Source: Bacillus sp. FJAT-27225 (lineage in GTDB: Bacteria; Bacillota; Bacilli; Bacillales; Cytobacillaceae). Taken from it: a stretch of 64,000 nt of DNA. The position numbers and the translations under genes are program-made. Shown here one piece after another: positions 1-8,038 of the stretch. The stretch is from NCBI RefSeq assembly GCF_001685025.1, contig NZ_MAYU01000022.1:186001-250000 (forward strand), written 5' to 3'. The stretch's first letter is position 1, and every line of letters begins with the position of its first letter. Under the pieces are notes generated by a model that saw nothing but the letters and a program-made list of their open reading frames with translations, searched no databases and was not told where the DNA came from.

Positions 1-74
1 AGAAAAACGTATCGGATACATATAGTGTCTGATCCATTCCATCACCACTTTCACCTTAGTTTTGCGCGGACTAT

Positions 75-341
75 TTACGCACCTTGATTTGCTTTTTTAG
101 TATCTTTTTTAATGCTATGTACAAGAAGACGGATGTCGCGGAGTTCTTTTTTTAAAATGTCGATGATGTAAATCATTACGGTCAAAATAAGGGCAAGCAA
201 AAGGATGATGATAATCCCTGTGAAAAGAACCTCTGCTCCCTCACCTTCTATTCCCGCCCCGCTAAACGCCAAGCTAACAAAAATGATAAACATTAAAATT
301 CCCGTTAAAATACCAAGATACAAGCCTATATATCTCCGCAT
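75..341 (-). CDS. small two-helix membrane protein, unknown function
   Basis: An 88-residue protein with two hydrophobic segments (about residues 4-28 and 37-60) followed by a basic, charged tail (KKELRDIRLLVHSIKKDTKK), so probably a double-spanning membrane protein with a cytoplasmic C-terminus. I do not recognise the family. A G-rich Shine-Dalgarno-like stretch precedes the ATG. It lies 27 bp downstream of another small membrane gene on the same strand (369-596), so the two probably form an operon. No function can be inferred. Confidence 0.6.
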   Translation of the reverse strand: MRRYIGLYLGILTGILMFIIFVSLAFSGAGIEGEGAEVLFTGIIIILLLALILTVMIYIIDILKKELRDIRLLVHSIKKDTKKANQGA

Positions 342-368
342 TCTCCAATTCCCCCTGAATCGTTGTTA

Positions 369-596
369 TTAGTTCAATCCTTCCTGAGCCTTCCATGCCC
401 AAAATGCCAATCCAAAGGGAATAGCCGGTATTATTGATAGGAACCTGACCCAGTTTTCTGCTCCAGCGAAATAAAGGCATGGCAGCAGCAGCAAAATCCC
501 ACTTACCGAAAAAGCCAGCGGTGACCGCTTCAGGAAGCCAGTCAGCAGAGCTGGTATCGAGGCAGCAAGACATGCCCAAAAAATAAGGACACCCAT
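369..596 (-). CDS. small hydrophobic membrane protein, unknown function
   Basis: A 75-residue, almost wholly hydrophobic protein starting MGVLIFWACLAAS with about three membrane segments. The reading frame is open further upstream, but the start at 596 has an AGGAGGG ribosome binding site just before it and the upstream extension has none. It is divergent from the S41 peptidase gene at 700 and is the first gene of a two-gene operon with the small membrane protein at 75-341. Family not recognised. Confidence 0.55.
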   Translation of the reverse strand: MGVLIFWACLAASIPALLTGFLKRSPLAFSVSGILLLLPCLYFAGAENWVRFLSIIPAIPFGLAFWAWKAQEGLN

Positions 597-699
597 CCTC
601 CCCCTCCTATTCTGAAAATACTGAACCTTATTCCACGATACCACGATATGGATTATAATGGAATATAAGAAAAAATGTTTTGCAGCCAGGGGGGACCAT

Positions 700-2490
700 A
701 TGGACCAGCGCGTTACTAGATACATAGGGATAGTTGTGATTGCCGTCCTTTTTGCAGGGGGAATGATGTTTTTAAATGAGGATACTGACGTTACGGGAAA
801 GCCGAAATTAGACAGGCAGCTTGAAAATATTGAAGCATTTGGAAGGCTATATGGTGCAGTCCGCTATTTTCACCCAAGTGATGAAGCTGCCGAAATTGAC
901 TGGACACGCTTCGCGGTATACGGTGTTGGAAAAGTGAAGAATGCCAGGAACGAAAAAAAACTGAAGGAAGAGCTTGTGGAGCTTTTTTTGCCAATCGCAC
1001 CAACTCTTGTGATTTATAAAAAAGACGAGGAGCCAGAGCACCCTATGGTCGAGAAAACCATGCAGGTTCTTGCCTGGCAGCATTATGGGCCACCCGGCCT
1101 TGACACTACCTATTTTTCGAGCAAGCGCGTTTCTGGACTGGTTTCCGATGATAAAATTATGACCGGCGATAACAAACTATTCGATGATTTCCCCGCTATT
1201 CATAAGAAAATCAACCGGCAGCTAAGCGAAGGGCTGCGCTACTCCCTCCCTGTCGTCCTGTATCAGAAAAATGGACAAACGATTGGCAGCACGACTAAGA
1301 GCCGACAGGGTTTTAAGAAGTTAAAGGATGAGCTTCTGGAAATGGATTCCAACATGACGACCGCAGATGAAAATGTCCGCCTAGCCGGGGTAATTGTGAC
1401 ATGGAATCAGCTATCCTACTTTCATCCGCACATCGGCAGGCCAGCAGGGAATCTTGATGATTTGGGCAAATCAATTAAAAATGCTTTCGATGACGAGACA
1501 CGGGAAGACTATTTTGCTACCTTGACAGAAATGATGGAATGGACCGATGACGGGCATGCGATGTCTTCTTTTAATAAGTTTAGGATTGTCGGTTCCCGGA
1601 TCCCGCTTGAGTTTGACATTGTCGAGGGCAAATTGACGATTACTGCCGTCGGCGATGCGATTAAAGCAAAACGGGGAGACATCGTGGAAAGAATATATGG
1701 GCAAGATGCACTGGGTTTTATCAAGGAAGGAGCTGCCAACATTCCCGGTTCTCCTCAGTTTAAGCTGTTGATGGCAATCGATTATCTTTTATTCCAGGAT
1801 CAACTTAAACTGACTATAAACCGGGATGGTACATTACATAACGTGGATCTTACACCTGGTTATGGAGGATTTGTCGATGAATATGGCCATAAAGAATTTC
1901 AGGAATTAGAGCCTGGCGTCTTTTATATCGATTTATCCAGGAACGTTTTTCAGGACATACAGGATAACATGGACGAATTGAGCAAGGCCAAAGGGATTGT
2001 TTTTGATATGCGGGGAGGCATTTTCACGAAAGAGAAAGTGAAGGAGCTTTTTGGCCATCTGACTCAAAAGCCGGTTCAAGGCGCTCAGTGGGCTGTCCGC
2101 CAAACGACGGTGCCCGGTGAGAATATGGCTACATTTGATGGTGGCCATGATACTCTTCAATCACTTGAGCCATTTTTTAGTGGAAAAATCGTTTTTCTTG
2201 CATCAAGGAAAACCTACGGCGCCTCTGAGCAGCTGCTTTCTTTTGTAAAAAGCAACAAGCTTGGTGAAATTGTCGGTATGTCTACTGCGGGAATACCAGG
2301 TGATCCCCAGGTATTTCCTATCCCAGGGAGTATTCAGGGGATAATGACTGGAGTTGAGGTCAGCCTTAGCGACGGAACGCCAATCTATGGTGTTGGCATA
2401 AAGGAAGACTTTACGGTTATCCGGACATTCGACGGAGTAAAAGCTGGAAGAGATGAATATTTACTGCTAGCATTGGGGTTGATTCAATAA
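700..2490 (+). CDS. membrane-anchored S41-family peptidase
   Basis: A 596-residue protein with an N-terminal membrane anchor (residues 8-25), an N-terminal extension, and a C-terminal tail-specific-protease-like domain. The DGH motif (284-286), the strand-plus-glycine motif VFDMRGG (434-440) and KTYGASEQ (504-511) match the S41 layout, making Ser509 the likely nucleophile. YFHP occurs twice (about 56 and 240), in the extension and at the start of the catalytic region. Start chosen at 700 because a run of Gs lies 6 nt upstream; an in-frame ATG at 658 has no ribosome binding site. The substrate is unknown; the domain probably faces outside the membrane. Confidence 0.75.
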   Translation: MDQRVTRYIGIVVIAVLFAGGMMFLNEDTDVTGKPKLDRQLENIEAFGRLYGAVRYFHPSDEAAEIDWTRFAVYGVGKVKNARNEKKLKEELVELFLPIAPTLVIYKKDEEPEHPMVEKTMQVLAWQHYGPPGLDTTYFSSKRVSGLVSDDKIMTGDNKLFDDFPAIHKKINRQLSEGLRYSLPVVLYQKNGQTIGSTTKSRQGFKKLKDELLEMDSNMTTADENVRLAGVIVTWNQLSYFHPHIGRPAGNLDDLGKSIKNAFDDETREDYFATLTEMMEWTDDGHAMSSFNKFRIVGSRIPLEFDIVEGKLTITAVGDAIKAKRGDIVERIYGQDALGFIKEGAANIPGSPQFKLLMAIDYLLFQDQLKLTINRDGTLHNVDLTPGYGGFVDEYGHKEFQELEPGVFYIDLSRNVFQDIQDNMDELSKAKGIVFDMRGGIFTKEKVKELFGHLTQKPVQGAQWAVRQTTVPGENMATFDGGHDTLQSLEPFFSGKIVFLASRKTYGASEQLLSFVKSNKLGEIVGMSTAGIPGDPQVFPIPGSIQGIMTGVEVSLSDGTPIYGVGIKEDFTVIRTFDGVKAGRDEYLLLALGLIQ

Positions 2491-2562
2491 AACTGATTAT
2501 TATGATTGTTATGATAATCAAGTTATAAATGTTCAACAATGAAATATGGAGGAGCAGTAAAT

Positions 2563-2961
2563 ATGCAGTATAAAACGTCTTTAGAGGGGGTTACCCCCGA
2601 AATGCTGGGCGGATTTTTCGTCGGCTGGCCGAATCCACCGAAAGAATCAACTTTTTTAAAATTACTGGAGAATAGTTACCGGGTTGTCGTTGCAGTTGAT
2701 AAAGGCAGGCTGGTCGGCTTTATTACCGCCATCAGTGATGGGGTTTTGTCAGCCTATATACCGCTGCTGGAAGTTTTGCCTGACTACCAGGGACATGGTG
2801 TTGGGAAGGAATTGGTAAGGCGTATGACCGATGAGCTTGGTGACCTGTATATGATTGATTTGCTGTGTGATGAGGAACTGCAGCCATTCTATGAATCTGT
2901 TGGAATGAGGCCGGCGTCCGGGATGATGGTGCGCAATTATAGCAGGCAGTCTGGGGAATAG
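2563..2961 (+). CDS. GNAT-family N-acetyltransferase
   Basis: A 132-residue single-domain GNAT protein. The acetyl-CoA pyrophosphate-binding motif is visible as LEVLPDYQGHGVGKELV (QxxGxG signature) and is followed by the typical C-terminal region ending near FYESVGMRP. A GGAGGA site 9 nt upstream selects the ATG at 2563 over an in-frame ATG at 2539. A hairpin terminator follows. The substrate cannot be told from sequence. Confidence 0.8.
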   Translation: MQYKTSLEGVTPEMLGGFFVGWPNPPKESTFLKLLENSYRVVVAVDKGRLVGFITAISDGVLSAYIPLLEVLPDYQGHGVGKELVRRMTDELGDLYMIDLLCDEELQPFYESVGMRPASGMMVRNYSRQSGE

Positions 2962-2970
2962 GGGCTTGGA

Positions 2971-3006
2971 GGAGAATTGGGTTAGCCAGTTCTCCTTCAG
3001 TTTTTG
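2971..3006 (+). terminator. Rho-independent terminator after the GNAT gene
   Basis: A 10-bp stem (GGAGAATTGG / CCAGTTCTCC, one G-T pair) with a 5-nt loop followed by a T-rich tail. Confidence 0.75.
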
Positions 3007-3148
3007 ATTGTGGGTTAGATCCGTGTCAGAGAGTCCCAGCTGGGTCCCTGTCCATTTAGGGGCTAGTGATCTTACATAAGTGATTTCTAACTATAAGAAA
3101 AGGTAAGACCACATCCTTAACCTGATTAATTGGTACCAACGTATAGTT

Positions 3149-3253
3149 TATTGGACGGTTCTCTCTTTCCAGAACGGTGATTCGTCTATTAAATTCATTT
3201 TATTGGACGTTTCGACCCTCGCAACACGCCGATTCGTCTTTTAAATTCTTTCT
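3149..3253. repeat. two imperfect direct repeats, 52-bp period
   Basis: Two consecutive units begin TATTGGACG (3149 and 3201) and share GATTCGTCT.TTAAATTC near their ends; the middles have diverged. No coding capacity is visible. The rest of 2962-3341 holds only the GNAT terminator and AT-rich sequence. Confidence 0.6.
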
Positions 3254-3341
3254 ATTCTCTTTTGCCGGGGCACCGTTCACCTATTTTTGCATTTAGTAAG
3301 CTTGTCCGCTTTAAACACCTTCCCTAACAAACCAGATAAAG

Positions 3342-3875
3342 TCACTCCCCTCCATACCGTTTCGAAAAATAGCGTTCAACTTCGTTCGCATTCTTCACGA
3401 CGAGAATCTTTTCTTTGTAACTGCCATATTTAGTAAAGAAATTCGGTTTTCCAGTTTCAAAGTGTTTGTTCCATTTGAACATTATAAGAAAAATCTCCCA
3501 GGTCGGTCTATAATGGGAATGTTCGAGGGCCGAGCTTTTGTAAAATAAATCTTCTGGTTATCCTCCAAAGCCTGACTGAAGTCGGCGGGTCTAAATAGAT
3601 AATAAGCTCAGCTTGTTTAAAGCGCCGGATACCCAGTCCTCGTTATGTACACCTTCTACAATCCAGCTCTTACCGCACTGGATATCCCCCATTAAAGCCA
3701 AAACTTCCTGTTCCTCTCTTCTTCTATCACCAGCGGGATTCCGCTCGCGGACAACATTATCAAGCTCATAGTGAGGAATGTTCAGCTGTTGGGATAATTT
3801 TTTCGCAAGCGTTGTTTTTCCACTGCCCACCAACCCGATTATATGAATCTTCCGCGGCACATTCGTCAACTCCAA
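3342..3875 (-). pseudogene. decayed P-loop nucleoside/adenylate-kinase-like gene (two frameshifts)
   Basis: The N-terminal frame starts MELTNVPRKIHIIGLVGSGKTTLAKKL, a Walker A P-loop of the adenylate-kinase-like family often called topology modulation protein or FlaR. That frame stops at 3591, but the next frame continues FKQAELIIYLDPPTSVRLWR (about 3620-3560), and after a second shift near 3528, where GGCCCTCGA looks like GGCCTCGA with an extra C, the protein resumes HYRPTWEIFLIMFKWNKHFE and runs to YFSKRYGGE, stopping at 3342. Restored length would be about 177 residues, normal for the family. Two indels point to a real pseudogene, although sequencing error is not excluded. Confidence 0.8.
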
Positions 3876-3951
3876 TTCTCCGAAACTATTTCAATTTTGT
3901 GGCAATTATACTAAACTTAAGGAAGAACATGGTAGCAACAAGGAGGAAAAA

Positions 3952-4206
3952 ATGAAACTCGTTTATCGCGCGCTCGTTTGGTCAGCAGCTTTCCACATTC
4001 TTTATTTCGCAGTCGAATTTGCGATTGGCTACATAAAAACATTGTCCTACAAGCCGGAGTTGAATGAAAAATATGGCCACGCCCATTCATTGCAAAGTGA
4101 ATTTGCATTTGGCTATACCGGCTCACCGCTATTTTTCCTGGCAACCTATTTCGTCATCGCGGTAATTATCGCTGTTTTTCTGTTTAAGTTGAAACGAAAG
4201 GCTTAA
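3952..4206 (+). CDS. small membrane protein, unknown function
   Basis: An 84-residue protein with hydrophobic segments at about 5-27 and 57-79 and a polar central loop, ending in a basic KLKRKA tail. An AAGGAGG site precedes the ATG. It lies immediately upstream of another membrane protein gene on the same strand (4222-4677), whose Shine-Dalgarno begins right at its stop codon, so the pair is probably an operon. Family not recognised. Confidence 0.65.
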   Translation: MKLVYRALVWSAAFHILYFAVEFAIGYIKTLSYKPELNEKYGHAHSLQSEFAFGYTGSPLFFLATYFVIAVIIAVFLFKLKRKA

Positions 4207-4221
4207 GGAGGGGGAATATTT

Positions 4222-4677
4222 ATTTTCGGAAAAAAAGTTGTCACCGCCTCAATTTCAGGTACGATTTACGCGCTGGTGCTTGGGTTTATCGTTCCCTACC
4301 CGTTTGGCAGGGATTTCGATACCAGCCCCTATTGGATGGCAGCGATCACAGTCATACCAGTCTATTTGATGTACAGCTTCCCTGCGATTTTATTTTACGG
4401 CGTGATTACCTCCTGGCTCAGCGATAAAGCAGCCGAAATGATTGCAAAGAAATCCCGGAACATGAAGCTGGAACCCATTCTTTCAGCAGTACTTCATCTC
4501 GCATTCGGGCTCATTTTGCTATGGTACAGTCTTGCTGCTTCGATTTTATTTTTTATTGTTGACCGAATTCTAAAGCGGATTGAACGGGATTTTTGGTGGG
4601 ACGCCGCGATAAAGAGCTTTGCACTCCCTATGGCGTTATGGGTGCTTACGGCGAGTGTAGTTTGGTGGAATGGTTAA
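4222..4677 (+). CDS. polytopic membrane protein with probable ATT start
   Basis: A multi-pass membrane protein with about four hydrophobic segments. The first conventional start in frame is GTG at 4276, with no ribosome binding site and inside a hydrophobic segment. Upstream, GGAGGGGG (4208-4215) sits 6 nt before an in-frame ATT at 4222, which gives the sensible N-terminus (M)FGKKVVTASISGTIYALVLGF. Either ATT is used, as known for infC, or an ATG has mutated. Total 151 residues. Co-directional with and 15 bp downstream of 3952-4206. Function unknown. Confidence 0.6.
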   Translation: MFGKKVVTASISGTIYALVLGFIVPYPFGRDFDTSPYWMAAITVIPVYLMYSFPAILFYGVITSWLSDKAAEMIAKKSRNMKLEPILSAVLHLAFGLILLWYSLAASILFFIVDRILKRIERDFWWDAAIKSFALPMALWVLTASVVWWNG

Positions 4678-4859
4678 CTGTTGAAAAAAATTTAATAAAT
4701 TTTTTAAAAAGTGGTTTGAAAGATGGTTAGGCAGGGAAAATTGGTAATGTAGCGGCGCAGGACAGGGATAACCGTGAATGTGATGGTTAATGGTAGCAGT
4801 ACATTGACAAAATGTTAATGTGGATCGGTTATCGGTTGTTGGTGCGATCGTTTACTTTG

Positions 4860-5053
4860 GAGAAAGATTTGCTTTCTCGGGCGAAAGGTTTGTTGGTCGC
4901 CCGGCGGACGAAGTTGGTTCCGCCTAAGGTATATTTAGCAGTGGCTGCTAAATTGGGCAGGGTATGACTGCTGAATAGGGCAAGTCTACTCCTCAAATCC
5001 CCGCACGTTCGGGAATGGAGAAAGCCTGCACCAGGCCGGTACGGGCTTTTTTC
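4860..5053 (+). ncRNA. candidate structured RNA: hairpin cluster ending in a terminator
   Basis: The gene-free stretch 4678-5228 holds consecutive perfect stems: GAGAAAG/CTTTCTC (4860-4878), GGGCG/CGCCC (4879-4902), GGCGG/CCGCC (4903-4924), ATTTAGCA/TGCTAAAT (4933-4953), CCCG/CGGG (about 5000-5013), then a 7-bp stem AAGCCTG/CGGGCTT followed by TTTTTTC (5022-5053), a normal plus-strand terminator. There is no coding frame. No known RNA family was recognised, so this is only a candidate. It is downstream of 4222-4677, whose own transcript might end here. Confidence 0.4.
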
Positions 5054-5228
5054 ATGTGTAAAAAAACAATTATTTGATGCACTTCTTTTCTTCTTTTATT
5101 ATTCCTCGAGCACCGTCAATATTTCAACTACAAAAGGATGAATCGTTATCTGCCGCTTCGCTTGCCTTCCTAAAAATGGCGAAGGATAAGTATATGCAGT
5201 ATTAACAACTTGTTTAACGTAAATAACA

Positions 5229-5260
5229 CAAACTCCATCCCGGAATAAGGATGGAGTTTG
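5229..5260. terminator. 12-bp hairpin between convergent transcripts
   Basis: CAAACTCCATCC / GGATGGAGTTTG with an 8-nt loop, just after the stop of the NlpC/P60 gene (minus strand) and followed by TTCTTTT on the plus strand. Can serve both strands. Confidence 0.7.
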
Positions 5261-5270
5261 TTCTTTTACG

Positions 5271-5759
5271 TTATTGCTTTAATACTCGCTTTGCACCTAC
5301 ATAACGGTCTTTCCAGTACTTCGTATCCATCGATTGGATTGCAACACCTTTGGAAACAGTGACTGCGATGAATTTATTATTGCCAAGATAGATGCCTACA
5401 AAGGAAACGCCTTTGCCGTCAGTGTTGAAAAATACGAGATCGCCTTCTTTAAGGTTTTTCTTGACTACAGCTGTACCCTTTTTGTATTGCTCTTTTGTTG
5501 TACGTGGAAGATTGATATTTGCTGCGGACTTTTTGTAAACAAATTGAGTGTAACCAGAAGCATCAAAGCCTTTTGTAGTAGTACCGCCCCATTTGTATGG
5601 TTTTCCAATATAGTTTTTTGCTACCGAAGTTACTTCCTGGCCCCAGGAAACGGAAGCCTCTGCTTTCTTCGTGAAAGCTCCAGCGAATAGTGAAAGAACC
5701 AGCGCAAAAATAACTCCCCACACTACTAAACCTTTTGAAACGTGAAACCGAACTGCCAT
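5271..5759 (-). CDS. exported NlpC/P60-fold protein, catalytic residues replaced (pseudoenzyme)
   Basis: A 162-residue protein with a signal peptide or anchor (residues 8-34) and one NlpC/P60 (C40) domain. Active family members carry GxDCSG, SHVGIY and FIHA; here these read GFDASG (Ala67 for the nucleophile Cys), SFVGIY (Phe120 for the catalytic His) and FIAV (Ala132 for the third polar residue). The rest of the fold is kept: YKWGG, LPRTTKEQY, GDLVFF and WKDRYVGAKRVL. Start at MAVRFHV (5759) because GGGGG lies 8 nt before it. It is probably a cell-wall-binding or regulatory protein, not a D,L-endopeptidase. Monocistronic. Confidence 0.85.
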   Translation of the reverse strand: MAVRFHVSKGLVVWGVIFALVLSLFAGAFTKKAEASVSWGQEVTSVAKNYIGKPYKWGGTTTKGFDASGYTQFVYKKSAANINLPRTTKEQYKKGTAVVKKNLKEGDLVFFNTDGKGVSFVGIYLGNNKFIAVTVSKGVAIQSMDTKYWKDRYVGAKRVLKQ

Positions 5760-5921
5760 GTTCATGACCCCCATCAAATTTGAATTTGTTTGACACAACA
5801 CAATAGTCGAGGTGGGGGTTAGATTCGTTTCAAATTTTTCATGCGAAGTGTTCGACAGTTTCCGGACACATCAGTCGACAATTTGCCATGCAGATTCGCC
5901 AGTGCAGTTAGGGTTACCCAA

Positions 5922-6377
5922 TCAGCGATGGCCCTCTCTGCGTGCCTGTATGTAGCCGTAATATGCACATGTCCCATTCTGTTCTATATCCTTCACTTCA
6001 AAACCGCAGCGTTGATAAAAGCCGAAATTGTTAGCAGAGGTATGGGCGAACCAATCTCCATGAGGAAGCTTCTGGACACAAAGCTCCACAAGCCTTTTCC
6101 CAATTCCCTTTCCTCTATATTCAGTTAACACGGCCAAATCCATAATCGTGGCTGCCATGATCCGGTCTGAAAGTACCCTTACCATTCCAATCATCTTTTC
6201 GTTATCCCAAACCGTGAATGCCCAGGTCGAGTTCTCGAATATGAGTGTGAATTTCTCCTTTTGCCACTCTGGTGTATTCCGTACCCACCCCGCATCTTTA
6301 AAAAGAGCCTCAACTTGGTCGGCGGGTACACCTTCCGTGCCTTCCCGAATGACCAGTCCATGATAATATTGATACAT
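5922..6377 (-). CDS. GNAT-family N-acetyltransferase
   Basis: A 151-residue GNAT protein with motif A LAVLTEYRGKGIGKRLVEL (RxxGxG) and a C-terminal NNFGFYQRCGFEV segment typical of the family. ATG at 6377 has AAGGAG 8 nt upstream. It lies 12 bp downstream of the GyrI-like protein gene on the same strand, so they are probably co-transcribed. Substrate unknown. Confidence 0.8.
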   Translation of the reverse strand: MYQYYHGLVIREGTEGVPADQVEALFKDAGWVRNTPEWQKEKFTLIFENSTWAFTVWDNEKMIGMVRVLSDRIMAATIMDLAVLTEYRGKGIGKRLVELCVQKLPHGDWFAHTSANNFGFYQRCGFEVKDIEQNGTCAYYGYIQARREGHR

Positions 6378-6389
6378 CTCCAAGGCTCC

Positions 6390-6869
6390 TTATATTTTCT
6401 TTTTAACAGGAACAAACAAATCGACTTTGCATTTTCCTTCCGGGTCTTCAGCAGGGTTATTCCTATTGAATTCAAGATTGTACCGGGTGAAGTCAGGCTC
6501 ATGGTCACTCTCCGGGAGCCATGTTCCGAACATAAATTCATAAGCCGAATTCAATTGCTCGGGCGTGTCATAAAACGAATGCACCCCAAAAAGCCCACCC
6601 TTCAGTTGTTTGAAATGCACTCCCTTATGACTGTCTTTATCGAAACCTGCTGGGAGCGTTACACAAGCATCATGCCGGCATTCTGCAGCTGGCACCATAT
6701 CCGGATTATCGAGGGAAACCCCAATAAATTCTTGTTCAGGAGGCAAGAGCGAATTCTCGTATGCCCATCCAATCAATCTTCCCCAATGATCCTGCGGCTC
6801 AAAATAGCTTCCAACCCTCCGAATATACGCTACCTCTAAATCTGGCAATTCTCCCAACTGAACATTCAT
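6390..6869 (-). CDS. GyrI-like (AraC effector-binding-type) small-molecule-binding protein
   Basis: A 159-residue protein with the pattern LPDLEVAYIRRVGSYFEPQDHWGRL near its N-terminus, as in stand-alone GyrI-like/SbmC domains and the C-terminal domains of AraC regulators. No DNA-binding domain is attached. The frame is open upstream to 6986, but GGGAG before the ATG at 6869 marks the start and the upstream residues look non-coding. Probably binds a small hydrophobic or cationic ligand. Co-directional with the GNAT gene 12 bp downstream. Confidence 0.75.
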   Translation of the reverse strand: MNVQLGELPDLEVAYIRRVGSYFEPQDHWGRLIGWAYENSLLPPEQEFIGVSLDNPDMVPAAECRHDACVTLPAGFDKDSHKGVHFKQLKGGLFGVHSFYDTPEQLNSAYEFMFGTWLPESDHEPDFTRYNLEFNRNNPAEDPEGKCKVDLFVPVKKKI

Positions 6870-7062
6870 ATTTTCATCTCCCAAAATGGTTGTGATTTCG
6901 TTTTTATTCGCTAAAACTTTATAAAATCCTCCCTTATTAAAAAGAGACTTATTCCATAAGGTCCTTCTCCCCATCTTAAAACTCACCTTTGATCAAATTT
7001 TTTACTGAATCCCCTAAATTTTTCTACAGGGGATTTTGTACCTTTAGCTTAATAGGATTTCA

Positions 7063-7100
7063 ATAAAAAGATGCCTTAATCCTTCTTGGATCAAGGCACC
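7063..7100 (-). terminator. terminator of the 7135-7871 membrane gene pair
   Basis: GCCTTAATCC / GGATCAAGGC stem with TTCTT loop; read on the minus strand it is followed by a T run. A second hairpin (AATCCCCT/AGGGGATT, about 7012-7036) lies beyond it. An almost identical terminator occurs at 10323-10358. Confidence 0.75.
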
Positions 7101-7134
7101 GGTAGTGAATGAAGTTCTTTAGTTCTCTTTATAA

Positions 7135-7635
7135 TTAGAAGCTTGGCAATATAAATAAAGTAATTGCTACCAGTAGCGAAGAACTTGCCCACGTTATCAA
7201 TAATTTTTTCTCTAACTTCACCGAAACATCAACTAATTTATGGACAATTGATAGAACAAAAAGGTTTATAAAAAATATAAAGTAATCAGCTACGATGAAC
7301 ATAATCCATTTATAAGTAGAAAATAGGTTTTCTAATGGTGTCACAAAGAATAAGAAAATAAATACGGCGAATGAAATCATCACCCATATAAAAATTACGA
7401 TAAACATTTTATTCCAAACTTTGTGATGCATAAACCCTTCTGCTTTTTTAGCGTGATTATAAATGAGTTGATTACATACAAACAGAAGGATTGAAACACC
7501 TATAAACAGAATTAATTGCTTTAGTACGACACTTTCGATATGTATATTCCCTTCTCGAATATAGTAATCAGCTATAAAAGCAAATAGAATTAAAGTTAGA
7601 ATACTAACAACTTGTTTGATTACATAAGACTTCAC
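7135..7635 (-). CDS. polytopic membrane protein, unknown function
   Basis: A 166-residue protein with about five hydrophobic segments and no recognised motif. Its start overlaps the stop of the upstream small membrane protein gene (7632-7871) by 4 nt, which implies translational coupling. A hairpin terminator follows. Codon use is AT-rich compared with nearby genes. No function assigned. Confidence 0.65.
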   Translation of the reverse strand: MKSYVIKQVVSILTLILFAFIADYYIREGNIHIESVVLKQLILFIGVSILLFVCNQLIYNHAKKAEGFMHHKVWNKMFIVIFIWVMISFAVFIFLFFVTPLENLFSTYKWIMFIVADYFIFFINLFVLSIVHKLVDVSVKLEKKLLITWASSSLLVAITLFILPSF

Positions 7636-7871
7636 GATACTTTAACCGTTGATTTAAATCCTTTTAACGTGTTTTTCTGCTTGAACACAATCCAAAGAGT
7701 TATTGTCATAGTTGTAGCAGAAATCATATATGATAGGAAGTTCGCCATTTCCACACCATTTGTAGAGTAGCGATTCGGTGTATAAATGAAAGTTAAAATA
7801 ACTCCTTGTATTAAATCTGCTATTCCTAGTGAAATGAGTACAACGGTGAATACGCCAATTATTTTTTTCAT
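7632..7871 (-). CDS. small membrane protein, unknown function
   Basis: A 79-residue protein starting MKKIIGVFTVVLISLGIADL with two hydrophobic segments (about 2-23 and 41-63). ATG at 7871 has AAAGGAGGAGG just upstream; the frame is open further upstream but without a better start. First gene of a two-gene operon with 7135-7635. Family not recognised. Confidence 0.65.
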   Translation of the reverse strand: MKKIIGVFTVVLISLGIADLIQGVILTFIYTPNRYSTNGVEMANFLSYMISATTMTITLWIVFKQKNTLKGFKSTVKVS

Positions 7872-7982
7872 TCTTCCTCCTCCTTTATAAAGCTTACGGA
7901 ATTTGTATTCAAGAAGTTTCAATATTCACCTTTTAATGTTTAGCTTCTTCACCATCCCGCCTCGTTCAATAAGAAATTCAAC

Positions 7983-8015
7983 AAAAAAGAGCGGAGTTCC
8001 TTTCTGGAACACCGC
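7983..8015 (-). terminator. terminator of the nucleotidyltransferase gene
   Basis: GCGGAGTTCC / GGAACACCGC hairpin with a TTTCT loop; on the minus strand it is followed by CTCTTTTTTGT. Confidence 0.8.
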
Positions 8016-8038
8016 ACCCTATAGGTGAAAAGAAATAA

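Noticed and set aside
4860-5053. Known ncRNAs: RNase P RNA, tmRNA, 6S RNA, SRP RNA, or a ydaO-type riboswitch for the nearby NlpC/P60 gene
   Set aside because: None of the family signatures is present, and the NlpC/P60 gene is on the opposite strand with its 3' end towards this region.
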